Source: JAXDLW01 sp050998755 (GTDB lineage: Bacteria > Chloroflexota > Dormibacteria > DASZGP01). Taken from it: a stretch of 64,000 nucleotides of DNA. Location: assembly GCA_050998755.1 (NCBI GenBank), contig JBPCPW010000095.1, positions 1 through 64,000 on the forward strand, written 5' to 3'. Numbering within the stretch: the first letter of the stretch is position 1; every line of letters starts with the position of its first letter. Made by a program: the position numbers and the translations under genes. The notes beneath the pieces were generated by a model. It had not been told where the DNA came from and made no database searches. It was given only the letters and a program-made list of their open reading frames with translations. This document shows, piece by piece, positions 37,334 through 45,391 of the stretch.

Positions 37334-39070
37334 GTGGACCGCACCCAGACGATCGCCGGGGCTGAGTACGCCGTCGCCTTCCACCGCGCCGAGATTGCCG
37401 AGCACCAGCGCAAGCGATCCGCCGACGAACGATTTCCCTTCAACACCGGGCGGCTGGCCGCCAAAGCCCTCAGTCGCCTTGGGGTCAAGCACCTGTTCAC
37501 CCTCAGCGGTGGGCACCTCTTCCCGCTGTTTGATGGTTGCGTGGAGCAGGGCATCCACATCGTCGACCACCGCCACGAGGAGGCGGCGACGCATGCCGCC
37601 GAGGCCTATGCCAAGTTCACCCGCCAGCCCGGCGTCGCCGCGGTGACCGCGGGGCCCGGGGTTACCAACGCTGTCTCTTCGATCGCCGCTGCGCGCTTCA
37701 ACCGCAGCCCGATGGTGGTCATCGGAGGGCGCGCCCCGGAGTACCGCTGGGGGTCCGGCAGCCTCCAGGAGTACGACCACGTCCCGGTGGTGGCCCCCAT
37801 CACCAAGTCTGCGCGGACGCTTCACGACGGCACGCGCGCCCATGTTGCCCTGTTCGATGCCTGGCAGGAGTCGATGCGCGGCGCGCCCGGGCCGACCTTT
37901 ATCGACATCCCCCTGGATACCTTTGTCTCAGGGGTCGAGGACTCTGAGGTGGAGTGGCCCGAGATCGCAGCCGAGGTCTTGGAGGTGGACGCCGATGCCG
38001 TTGCCCGCGCCGCCGACATCCTCAACAGTGCCGAGCGGCCGCTGATCATGGCCGGCACCGGCGCCTACTGGCACCACGGCGAGGCACCGCTGCGCGAACT
38101 GGCCAGGAAGGGCGCGATCCCGGTTTTCATGAATGGCCTCGGACGCGGCCTGCTGGCGGCGGATGACCCGAACGCTTTCAGCCGCAGCCGCAGCGCGGGC
38201 CTGGGCGGTGCGGACGTCGTGATCGTCATCGGCACCCCTCTCGACTTCCGTCTCAATTTCGGCCAGTCACCACCATTCGCCGCGGGTGCCAGGTTGATTC
38301 GCATCGATGCCCTGGCATCGGATCTGAACCGCAACCGCGACGACGACGCCGGCGTGGCCGGGAACATCGGTGCTGCCCTGGCGGCGCTCGTCGAGCGCGT
38401 TGACGGGTCCGCGAACCGCGCTTCGCGGGAGGTTTTCATGGCAGGCCTGCGGGACAGGGAGAGGGCCTCTGAGGAGAAGGATCGCGCCCTGCTGGAGTCC
38501 GACTCCGAGCCCATCCACCCCCTGCGCATCTACGGCGAGCTCGGCAAGCGCCTCGACCGCGACGCCGTGGTGATTGGGGACGGCGGCGATTTCATCAGTT
38601 ATGCCGGCAAGTACATTGCAACCTACGAACCGGGCCACTTCATCGATCCCGGTCCCTTCGGTGGGCTGGGCATGGGGACCCCGTCGGCGATCGCGGCCCG
38701 CCTCGCGCACCCGGACCAGCAGGTGCTCCTACTCCTGGGGGATGGCGCTGCTGGGTTCTCGCTGATGGAGTTCGACACCATGGTCCGCCACCGGTTGCCG
38801 GTCGTCGCGGTGATCGGCAACAACAGCGCCTGGGGACTTGAGAAGCATCCCATGGAGATGATGTATGGCTGGTCGGTGGCCGCGGAGTTGAACCCCAACG
38901 CCCGCTACGATCAGGTGGTCGTTGCCCTCGGCGGGCATGGCGAATACGTTACCCGGCCGGGGGAGATCGGCCCGGCCATCGACCGTGCCTTTGCGTCGGG
39001 GCAGCCGGCCCTGGTCAACGTGGCATGTGACCCGTCAGTGGCCTACCCGCGGAGCACCAACCTGGCATGA
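37334..39070 (+). CDS. Thiamine diphosphate enzyme, IlvG-like acetolactate synthase family
   Basis: The 578-aa protein has the three domains of the family: the catalytic Glu in HRHEEAATHAAEAY, a middle domain, and the ThDP-binding motif GDGAAGFSLMEFDT ending in NN. The stretch FTLSGGHLFPLFDGC and GGRAPEYRWGSGSLQEYDHV closely resemble mycobacterial IlvG-like proteins, whose reaction is not firmly known. Oxalyl-CoA decarboxylase or lyase activity is possible. No ilvN regulatory subunit is adjacent. GTG 37334 follows AGGAGGT at 37323-37329; an earlier in-frame start would lie in tRNA-Leu. Confidence 0.85.
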   Translation: MDRTQTIAGAEYAVAFHRAEIAEHQRKRSADERFPFNTGRLAAKALSRLGVKHLFTLSGGHLFPLFDGCVEQGIHIVDHRHEEAATHAAEAYAKFTRQPGVAAVTAGPGVTNAVSSIAAARFNRSPMVVIGGRAPEYRWGSGSLQEYDHVPVVAPITKSARTLHDGTRAHVALFDAWQESMRGAPGPTFIDIPLDTFVSGVEDSEVEWPEIAAEVLEVDADAVARAADILNSAERPLIMAGTGAYWHHGEAPLRELARKGAIPVFMNGLGRGLLAADDPNAFSRSRSAGLGGADVVIVIGTPLDFRLNFGQSPPFAAGARLIRIDALASDLNRNRDDDAGVAGNIGAALAALVERVDGSANRASREVFMAGLRDRERASEEKDRALLESDSEPIHPLRIYGELGKRLDRDAVVIGDGGDFISYAGKYIATYEPGHFIDPGPFGGLGMGTPSAIAARLAHPDQQVLLLLGDGAAGFSLMEFDTMVRHRLPVVAVIGNNSAWGLEKHPMEMMYGWSVAAELNPNARYDQVVVALGGHGEYVTRPGEIGPAIDRAFASGQPALVNVACDPSVAYPRSTNLA

Positions 39071-39513
39071 GGGTCACCCTCGCAGAGAGCGACGGGCACC
39101 GGTCCGGGCCTGAGGAACTCATTCCTGGCGCGACCTTCGAGTTGACCAGGTCGGTCACCGAGGAGATGTCGGCACGCCACCTCGGCAGCGGGTCGGTGGG
39201 GGTGCTGGCGACCCCCGCGATGATCGCCATGATGGAGGGCGCCGCGACCCTCTGCGTGCAGCCGTTTGTCGGCCCGGGCAAGACCACGGTTGGCTACATC
39301 GTCAACATTCGCCACCTGGCCCCGACCGCCATCGGGGGCGAGGCGATGGCGCGGGCGTCGGTCACCGCCGTGGATGGCAAGCGGATCACTTTCAACGTTC
39401 AGTGCTTCGAGGGCGACAAGAAGGTGGGCGACGGCGAGCACGTGCGGGTGGTCATCGAGAGCGGCGCGTTCCTGGACGGAGCGACCGGGGGCGCGTCAGC
39501 CGGGAGTATGTGA
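39067..39513 (+). CDS. FlK-like hotdog thioesterase
   Basis: A 148-aa hotdog-fold protein. The active-site pattern of fluoroacetyl-CoA thioesterase relatives is seen: Thr and Glu in LATPAMIAMMEGAAT and His in VNIRHLAPT. It likely hydrolyses small acyl-CoAs. It overlaps the preceding ThDP enzyme by 4 nt (ATGA), suggesting coupled expression. Confidence 0.82.
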   Translation: MRVTLAESDGHRSGPEELIPGATFELTRSVTEEMSARHLGSGSVGVLATPAMIAMMEGAATLCVQPFVGPGKTTVGYIVNIRHLAPTAIGGEAMARASVTAVDGKRITFNVQCFEGDKKVGDGEHVRVVIESGAFLDGATGGASAGSM

Positions 39514-39568
39514 GATAGAGGATCCCAGGGGCAGGCTCCCAGGACCCGCGCGGGCCGCGGTTGACGCG

Positions 39569-40111
39569 TTGAGCCGGGCCGTCAGGGCGCGCTGGGTGCT
39601 GGCGGGGCGCGGGAGGTATGTCATCGGTGAGGACTTCATCAGCAACGGCCGGCTCCGGCTTGCTGGCCCGGGGCGGATCCGGGTTGGTGACCGCTGCAAC
39701 GCGTGGGCGCGCGCCGAGAGCAACGTGCTCCAGACCTTCGACCCCGCTGCGGTGATCACCATCGGCAATAACGTGCGCCTCAACGGTGCCGGGCTCCAGG
39801 CCGCGGCTCGGATCACCGTTGGGGACGACTGCATTCTGGGTTCCTGCACCATCGTCGACACCGACCACCACCCCGTTGCTGTGGACCGGAGACGCTCCGG
39901 GCAACCCCCGGCGGCCGCCCCGATCACCATCGGCCGCAACGTCTGGGTCGCGGGCATGGCCGCGGTGCTGAAGGGGGTGACGATTGGCGACGACTCGGTG
40001 GTGGCATTCGGCGCGGTGGTGGCCTCCGACGTGCCGGCCGGCGTGGTGGTCGCCGGGAACCCGGCGCGCGTGGTCAAGAACCTCTACGAGGACGACCCCG
40101 CGAGCGGCTGA
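39569..40111 (+). CDS. Left-handed beta-helix acyltransferase
   Basis: Hexapeptide repeats (IRVGDRCN, ITIGNNVRL, ITVGDDCIL, ITIGRNVWV, VTIGDDSVV) form a left-handed beta helix like NodL/WbbJ/maltose acetyltransferase. The acyl-transfer histidine lies in VDTDHHPV. No ATG is found near the expected start: the open frame runs back into the thioesterase gene. TTG 39569 or GTG 39596 are the nearest candidates, and the start is uncertain. Substrate is unknown. Confidence 0.78.
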   Translation: MSRAVRARWVLAGRGRYVIGEDFISNGRLRLAGPGRIRVGDRCNAWARAESNVLQTFDPAAVITIGNNVRLNGAGLQAAARITVGDDCILGSCTIVDTDHHPVAVDRRRSGQPPAAAPITIGRNVWVAGMAAVLKGVTIGDDSVVAFGAVVASDVPAGVVVAGNPARVVKNLYEDDPASG

Positions 40112-40140
40112 AATGCCCTTCGGGCGATTAGGGTTCCTTA

Positions 40141-41256
40141 ATGAACGTGGAGCAGGGAACCAGGGCGCGTAGTGGGTCGGCGGCCGGACGCCGGCCGTTC
40201 TCCTCGATGGAGCCGCACCAGGTGCGCGCGTGGGCGCGGGATCGCAAGCTCCCGGCATACCGCGCCGACCAGCTGCTGGCGCGGTTCTACCGGTCCGCGG
40301 CCACGTCCTTTGCCGAGATCAGCGAGCTCCCCGCGGACCTGCGTGAGGCCCTGGAGTCGGAGTTCGTTTTCAGCGCGGTCGAGGCCGCGCACACCGCGGT
40401 TGCCGACAACGGCGCGACCCTCAAGGAGCTCTACCGCCTGCCCGATGGTGAGCTCGTCGAGTGCGTCTGCATGCACTACCGCCGCACCTCCATCAGCTCG
40501 GAGCGAACCACCCTGTGCCTCAGCACCCAGGTGGGCTGCGCCGTGCGTTGCCCGTTTTGCGCCACCGGTCTCGCCGGCCTGCGGCGCAACATGGTGGCGG
40601 CGGAGGTCATCGACCAGGTCCTGGCCGTCAACCGGGGCCGCCTGCGCGAGGGCGGCCGTGTCAGCCATCTGGTTTACATGGGCATGGGCGAGCCGCTGCA
40701 CAACGTGGATGCGACCCTCACCTCGGTGCGCCGATTCACCGACCCGGCGGCGCTGGGCCTGGGGGTGCGTCGGGTCACCGTCTCGACCTCCGGGGTGGTG
40801 CCCGGGATCGACGAGCTGGCGGCCAAGGGAGGCGGGGTCAACCTCGCCGTGTCACTCCACTCGCCCAACGATCACCTGCGCAACCGGCTCGTGCCCCTCA
40901 ACCGCAAGTGGCCGGTGCGCCAGGTCATTGCCGCTGCCCACCGCTACGCCGCGGTGACCCACCGCAGGGTTTCCTACGAGTACGTCATGCTGGGCGGCGT
41001 CAACGACTCCCCCGAGCTTGGGGATGAGCTTGGCGCTCTGCTGCGCGGTCACCTGGCCCACGTCAACCTGATCCCCTACAACGCCATCCCCGGCGACCCC
41101 TTCCAGGGGGCGACGCCCGGCTCCATCGCCGAGTTTCGCCGCCGCGTGCGCGGGCAGGGGGTGGAATGCACCATCCGGGACACGCGGGGAAGGGACATTG
41201 CCGCCGCCTGCGGGCAGCTCAGGGCGGAGGCCGAGGTCGTGCATGGGGCCGTCTGA
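40141..41256 (+). CDS. rlmN: Dual-specificity 23S/tRNA methyltransferase RlmN
   Basis: A radical-SAM enzyme that methylates C2 of A2503 in 23S rRNA and A37 of some tRNAs. The cluster motif is CAVRCPFC, the first catalytic cysteine is in TLCLSTQVGC, and the second in IAAACGQL near the C-terminus. The GMGEPLHN motif is intact. Length is 371 aa. The target A2503 lies in an exon 30 nt downstream of intron 3 of the local 23S gene. Confidence 0.96.
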   Translation: MNVEQGTRARSGSAAGRRPFSSMEPHQVRAWARDRKLPAYRADQLLARFYRSAATSFAEISELPADLREALESEFVFSAVEAAHTAVADNGATLKELYRLPDGELVECVCMHYRRTSISSERTTLCLSTQVGCAVRCPFCATGLAGLRRNMVAAEVIDQVLAVNRGRLREGGRVSHLVYMGMGEPLHNVDATLTSVRRFTDPAALGLGVRRVTVSTSGVVPGIDELAAKGGGVNLAVSLHSPNDHLRNRLVPLNRKWPVRQVIAAAHRYAAVTHRRVSYEYVMLGGVNDSPELGDELGALLRGHLAHVNLIPYNAIPGDPFQGATPGSIAEFRRRVRGQGVECTIRDTRGRDIAAACGQLRAEAEVVHGAV

Positions 41257-42340
41257 ACATATGGGCCGCGCCATCCTGCAGGCCGCCCGCGCCCGGCATT
41301 CCACCAGTCCCAACCCGATGGTCGGCGCGGTCATCGTCCGTGACGGCGTGGTCATCGGCGAGGGGCATCACCGCGTCGCCGGCGGGCCTCACGCCGAGGT
41401 CGCCGCGCTGCGCCAGGCAGGCACCGCCGCCAGCGGCGCGACGATGTACGTGACCATGGAACCGTGTGCCCACCAGGGGCGAACCGGACCATGCAGTGAC
41501 GCCGTCGTCGCGGCCGGGTTGACCCACGTTGTCGTGGCCCACCGCGACCCCTCTCCCGGGGTGAACGGTCGTGGGCTCCGAAGGATGCGCGACGCCGGCA
41601 TCACCGTGGCGGTCGGCGATGGCGAGCACCAGGCGCGCGCGCTCAACCCCGGTTGGCTCAGGGCTGTCGCCGGGAAGCGGCCTTTCCTGGCCCTCAAGTT
41701 CGCCGCCACGCTGGATGGCAAGACCGCCACGCGCACCGCCGATTCGCGCTGGATCACCGGCGAGCTCGCCCGCGCCGAGACGCACAGGCTGCGCGGTGCC
41801 TACGACGCCGTCCTGGTGGGCGCCAACACGGTCATTGCTGATGACCCCCAGCTCAATGTCCGCGCGGCCGGACGCCGGCGCGCCGCGGGCCGGCAGCCGC
41901 TGCGAGTGGTGATCGATGGCCGCCTGCGCACCGACCCGGCAGCCCGCATCCACGATGTGGGTGAGGGTGGCGGCAGCCTGGTGCTCGCCGCGGAGTTGGC
42001 GGCGGCATCCCGGCTGGCCCGCTTCGCCCGTCTTGGGGTGGAGGTTGAGGTGCTCGACACCCCCATGCCGAGCGGCGCGCGCTTGCTGGAGGCCTTACAC
42101 CGCCGGGGCATCGGCAGTGTGCTGGTCGAGGGTGGCGGCGACCTCGCCTGGTCGTTTGTCAAGGAGGGGCTGGTGGAGCGCGTTTACGCCTTCGTTGGCC
42201 CCCTGGTCATCGGCGGCAGCACAGCCCCGACCCCAGTGGGCGGTGAGGGCTTCGAGCGCCTGGCACAGGCGCTTCGCCTGGAGATCGTCAGGGTGCGCAG
42301 CCTTGGACCGGACGTGTTGATCGAGGCCGTCGCCGCCTGA
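41243..42340 (+). CDS. ribD: Riboflavin biosynthesis deaminase/reductase RibD
   Basis: The N-terminal deaminase has the zinc motifs HAEVAALR and PCAHQGRTGPC. The C-terminal reductase follows from about residue 150 (LDGKTATRTADSRWITG). At 365 aa it is full length. ATG 41243 overlaps rlmN by 14 nt and aligns with other RibD N-termini; ATG 41261 is the alternative. No FMN riboswitch is visible before it or before rlmN. Confidence 0.95.
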   Translation: MGPSEHMGRAILQAARARHSTSPNPMVGAVIVRDGVVIGEGHHRVAGGPHAEVAALRQAGTAASGATMYVTMEPCAHQGRTGPCSDAVVAAGLTHVVVAHRDPSPGVNGRGLRRMRDAGITVAVGDGEHQARALNPGWLRAVAGKRPFLALKFAATLDGKTATRTADSRWITGELARAETHRLRGAYDAVLVGANTVIADDPQLNVRAAGRRRAAGRQPLRVVIDGRLRTDPAARIHDVGEGGGSLVLAAELAAASRLARFARLGVEVEVLDTPMPSGARLLEALHRRGIGSVLVEGGGDLAWSFVKEGLVERVYAFVGPLVIGGSTAPTPVGGEGFERLAQALRLEIVRVRSLGPDVLIEAVAA

Positions 42341-42976
42341 ATGTTCAGCGGAATCGTCGCCGAGGTAGGCACGGTGGAGCTGGTGGAGCCCGGCCGGATT
42401 CGGGTTCGCGGCGCCCAGGCCCTGCGGCGGACCTCGGTCGGCGGCAGCGTGGCGGTCAACGGCGTCTGCCTCACCGCCTCGCGGCTGGAGGATGGCTGCT
42501 TCGAGGCCGACGTCATGCCGGAGACCTTTCGCCGGACATCGCTGGCCAAGCTCCAGGCCGGGTCGCGCGTCAACCTTGAGCCGGCGCTGGCGTACGGGGA
42601 AGAGGTCGGTGGACACCTCGTCCAGGGCCACGTCGACGGCACCGGGGAGGTGGTCCGGACCAAGGACGAAGGCAACGCCCGCTGGCTGGACATCAGGGTG
42701 CCGGACGATCTCCTGCGCTACTGCGTGGCCAAGGGCAGCCTGGCCATCGACGGCACCAGTCTTACGATTGTCACAGTCGAATCCGGCGTGGTGGCGGTCA
42801 GCCTGATCCCCCACACGCTCGGATCGACCATCGCCTCCGCGTACCGGCCTGGTTCGGTGGTCAACCTGGAGGTCGACATCCTGGCCAGGTACGTGGCCAA
42901 TTTCCTGGCCTCCGCGGAGGTCGACAACCCGGGACCGACCGGACACCCCGGCGGCCACCCAACCCCAGGTGAATAG
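42341..42976 (+). CDS. ribE: Riboflavin synthase alpha chain
   Basis: Two similar barrel halves are visible: MFSGIVAEVGTVELVE with VAVNGVCLTA, and HLVQGHVDGTGEVV with LAIDGTSLTI. The enzyme dismutates lumazine to riboflavin. The 211-aa length fits. The ATG follows the ribD stop with no gap. Confidence 0.95.
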   Translation: MFSGIVAEVGTVELVEPGRIRVRGAQALRRTSVGGSVAVNGVCLTASRLEDGCFEADVMPETFRRTSLAKLQAGSRVNLEPALAYGEEVGGHLVQGHVDGTGEVVRTKDEGNARWLDIRVPDDLLRYCVAKGSLAIDGTSLTIVTVESGVVAVSLIPHTLGSTIASAYRPGSVVNLEVDILARYVANFLASAEVDNPGPTGHPGGHPTPGE

Positions 42977-44176
42977 ATGCCAGTGATCTCCATCGACCAC
43001 GCCCTGGACGACTACAGGGGCGGCAAGTTCCTGATCGTGGTCGACGACGAGGACCGTGAGAACGAGGGCGACCTGGTGATCGCAGCCGACTTCATCTCCG
43101 CCCCGGCGATCAGCTTCATGGCGACCCACGCCCGCGGCCTGATCTGTACCCCGATGGAGGGCTCGCGGCTGGACGACCTGCAGATCGAGCCGATGGTCGG
43201 GCGCAACACCGCGCCCCTGGGCACCGCCTTCACCGTGTCGGTGGAGGCCCGCCACCGGGTGACCACCGGGATCAGCGCGGAGGACCGGGCGAATACCGTC
43301 AAGGCCCTGATCGATCCGACCAGCAAACCGATCGACTTCGTCAAGCCGGGCCACACGTTCCCCCTGCGGGCACGCGAGGGCGGGGTGCTGGTGCGGGCCG
43401 GCCAGACCGAGGCAGCCGTGGACCTCAGCCGCCTGGCGGGTCTCTACCCCGCCGGGGTGATCTGCGAAATCATGAAGGACGACGGGACAATGGCGCGAAT
43501 GCCAGACCTGCTGGAGTTTTCTCAGAAGCACGGCATCGGCATTGTCACCATCAAGGACCTCATCGCCCACCGACAGCGCTTTGAGAAGCTGGTGGAGCTC
43601 AAGGCGAAGGCCAAGATGCCAACCGAGTACGGCATATTCCAGATCTACGGCTATGAGGACTCGATCAAGGGCGAGACCCACGTGGCCCTGGTGATGGGGG
43701 ATATCAGCCCCGACCAGCCCGTTCTCCTCCGGGCCCATTCGGAGTGCCTCACCGGCGACGCCTTCCACAGTCTGCGCTGTGACTGCGAGCAACAGCTGCA
43801 CCGCTCCATGGAGATGATTGCCGAGGCGGGGTCGGGGGTGATCCTGTACCTGCGCCAGGAGGGCCGGGGTATCGGCCTGATCGCCAAGCTGATGGCCTAC
43901 GAGCTCCAGGACCAGGGCATGGACACCGTTGAGGCCAACGAGGCCCTGGGTCTCCCAGTCGACAAGCGCGACTACGGCATCGGCGCCCAGATCCTGGCCG
44001 ATATCGGGGTGCGCAAGATCCGGCTGATCTCCAACAGCCCGCGCAAGTACTACGGGATCGAGTCGTTCGGCCTCGAGATCGTCGAGCGGATCCCACTGGT
44101 CATCCCCTCCAACGAGCACAACGTGCGCTACCTGCGCACCAAGTCGGAGAAGCTCGGCCACATAATGCACGACTGA
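42977..44176 (+). CDS. ribBA: Bifunctional DHBP synthase/GTP cyclohydrolase II
   Basis: The N-terminal RibB domain has the acidic loop DDEDRENEGDLVIAA and HTFPLRA. The C-terminal RibA domain has the zinc ligands in SECLTGDAFHSLRCDC and the RQEGRGIGL motif. At 399 aa both halves are complete. It supplies both precursors of the lumazine branch. The minus-strand frame of 691 codons here is only a shadow. Confidence 0.96.
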   Translation: MPVISIDHALDDYRGGKFLIVVDDEDRENEGDLVIAADFISAPAISFMATHARGLICTPMEGSRLDDLQIEPMVGRNTAPLGTAFTVSVEARHRVTTGISAEDRANTVKALIDPTSKPIDFVKPGHTFPLRAREGGVLVRAGQTEAAVDLSRLAGLYPAGVICEIMKDDGTMARMPDLLEFSQKHGIGIVTIKDLIAHRQRFEKLVELKAKAKMPTEYGIFQIYGYEDSIKGETHVALVMGDISPDQPVLLRAHSECLTGDAFHSLRCDCEQQLHRSMEMIAEAGSGVILYLRQEGRGIGLIAKLMAYELQDQGMDTVEANEALGLPVDKRDYGIGAQILADIGVRKIRLISNSPRKYYGIESFGLEIVERIPLVIPSNEHNVRYLRTKSEKLGHIMHD

Positions 44177-44640
44177 TGGAAGTCAAGGTGGGCGCCCTCG
44201 ATGCGTCGGGCAAGTCGTTCGCGGTGGTGGTCGCACGCTTCAACGACTTCGTAACCGGCAAGCTCCTGGAGGGCGCGGTGGATGCGCTGGTCCGCATGGG
44301 GGCTGACGAGGCGGCGATCACCGTGGTCTGGGTTCCCGGGGCCTTTGAGATCCCGGTGGCTGCTGCCCGGCTGGCCCGCGGCGGCAAGCACTCCGCGATC
44401 ATCTGCCTGGGGACTGTGATCCGGGGTCAGACGCCGCACTTCGACTACGTGGCCGGGCAGTGCGCACAGGGGATCGCGGCGGTGGCCCGCCAGAGTGGGG
44501 TGCCGACGATCATGGGCGTCCTGACCACCGAGACCATGGAGCAGGCGATCGATCGAGCCGGGGGGAAGATGGGCAACAAGGGGGCTGAAGCCGCGGCGGC
44601 TGCGGTCGAGATGGCCGACCTGCTGGACAAACTCGACTGA
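44176..44640 (+). CDS. ribH: Lumazine synthase RibH
   Basis: The 154-aa subunit has the family signatures ARFNDFVTGKLLEGA, WVPGAFEIPVAA and CLGTVIRGQTPHFDYVA, the last with the catalytic His. It overlaps the ribBA stop by one base and closes the riboflavin operon. Confidence 0.96.
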   Translation: MEVKVGALDASGKSFAVVVARFNDFVTGKLLEGAVDALVRMGADEAAITVVWVPGAFEIPVAAARLARGGKHSAIICLGTVIRGQTPHFDYVAGQCAQGIAAVARQSGVPTIMGVLTTETMEQAIDRAGGKMGNKGAEAAAAAVEMADLLDKLD

Positions 44641-44679
44641 CCTCGCCGCGACACCCGCAGGGGGCGCCTAGCGGGTCAG

Positions 44680-44871
44680 CTAGACCGCCGCGTGTTTGGC
44701 TGAGGTGCGAAGGCACCGGGTGCAGACACGCGCCTTCACCCGCTTTCCGGCGATCACCACCGTGGCGGCCTGGAGGTTGGGCATGAAGCGGCGACGGGTG
44801 CGGACCTTCGAGTGGCTGACGTTGTTACCCGCGACCGGCTTCTTGCCGCAGATGGCGCACTGCTGAGCGAT
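44680..44871 (-). CDS. rpmB: Ribosomal protein L28, apparent AUC start
   Basis: The 63-residue product reads AQQCAICGKKPVAGNNVSHS and then KVRTRRRFMPNLQ, a clear L28, with a C-terminal CTRC pair that completes a four-cysteine zinc site. In this frame there is no ATG, GTG or TTG before the conserved N-terminus. The codon exactly where Met belongs is ATC (44871-44869), with AGGGAG about 8 nt upstream. It is convergent with ribH and divergent from asp23. Confidence 0.9.
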   Translation of the reverse strand: MAQQCAICGKKPVAGNNVSHSKVRTRRRFMPNLQAATVVIAGKRVKARVCTRCLRTSAKHAAV

Positions 44872-44922
44872 GACGTTGACTCCCTGTTTCTGGACGTGCG
44901 TAACCTTTGTACGCGGCGGTGG

Positions 44923-44928
44923 ATTCTA
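44923..44928 (-). promoter_or_regulatory. -10 box (TAGAAT) of rpmB
   Basis: On the minus strand TAGAAT (44928-44923) lies about 50 nt ahead of the rpmB start and shares its hexamer with the rpmF and ybaB promoters. Confidence 0.5.
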
Positions 44929-45022
44929 ACATGTGTTCGAGGGGGCGCCCGGCCATCCCTGGCGCGTCCCAGAAAGCGACAATGAACTCCACTTCAACCC
45001 CCATCACCGCGCCAGGAGGGCC

Positions 45023-45391
45023 ATGAACCGCATCTTGCAGCAGCAGGACCTCGGCAGGATCGAGGTCTCGCGCCAGGTCATAGCGTCCATTGCCGGACAC
45101 GCCGCCAATGAGTGCTATGGGATCGTTGCAATGGCCGCTCGTGGGCTCCGGGACGGCCTGGCCGAGCGCCTGCAGCGGGAGAACCTGCACCGCGGCGTCG
45201 AGGTCAAAGTCGACGCCGATGGCATCGATATCGACCTCTATGTGGTTGTCGAATACGGGGTCCGGATCGTGGAGGTCGGGCGGAGTCTGCAGGACGCGGT
45301 CCGGTACCAGTGTGAGAAGACGCTGGGCATCAAGGTCAAGCAGGTGAACGTGAACGTGCAGGGTATCCATTACGAGGAGCTGGCGAGCTGA
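45023..45391 (+). CDS. Asp23/Gls24 family protein
   Basis: The 122-aa product matches Asp23/Gls24 proteins, with IASIAGHAANECYGIVAMAA and QVNVNVQGIHYEE. These are alkaline-shock or membrane-associated proteins often encoded just before the DAK2-domain (FakA) gene, as here. ATG 45023 is preferred because CAGGAGGG lies directly upstream; the frame is open farther back to 44933. Confidence 0.9.
   Translation: MNRILQQQDLGRIEVSRQVIASIAGHAANECYGIVAMAARGLRDGLAERLQRENLHRGVEVKVDADGIDIDLYVVVEYGVRIVEVGRSLQDAVRYQCEKTLGIKVKQVNVNVQGIHYEELAS

Noticed and set aside
40085..41243. Possible FMN riboswitch ahead of the riboflavin genes
   Set aside because: No RFN-like conserved stretches were seen before rlmN or ribD; ribD overlaps rlmN.
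42095..44170. 691-codon open frame on the minus strand
   Set aside because: It is antisense to ribBA and ribE, which have intact motifs, and its translation shows no domain pattern; it results from GC-rich codon bias.
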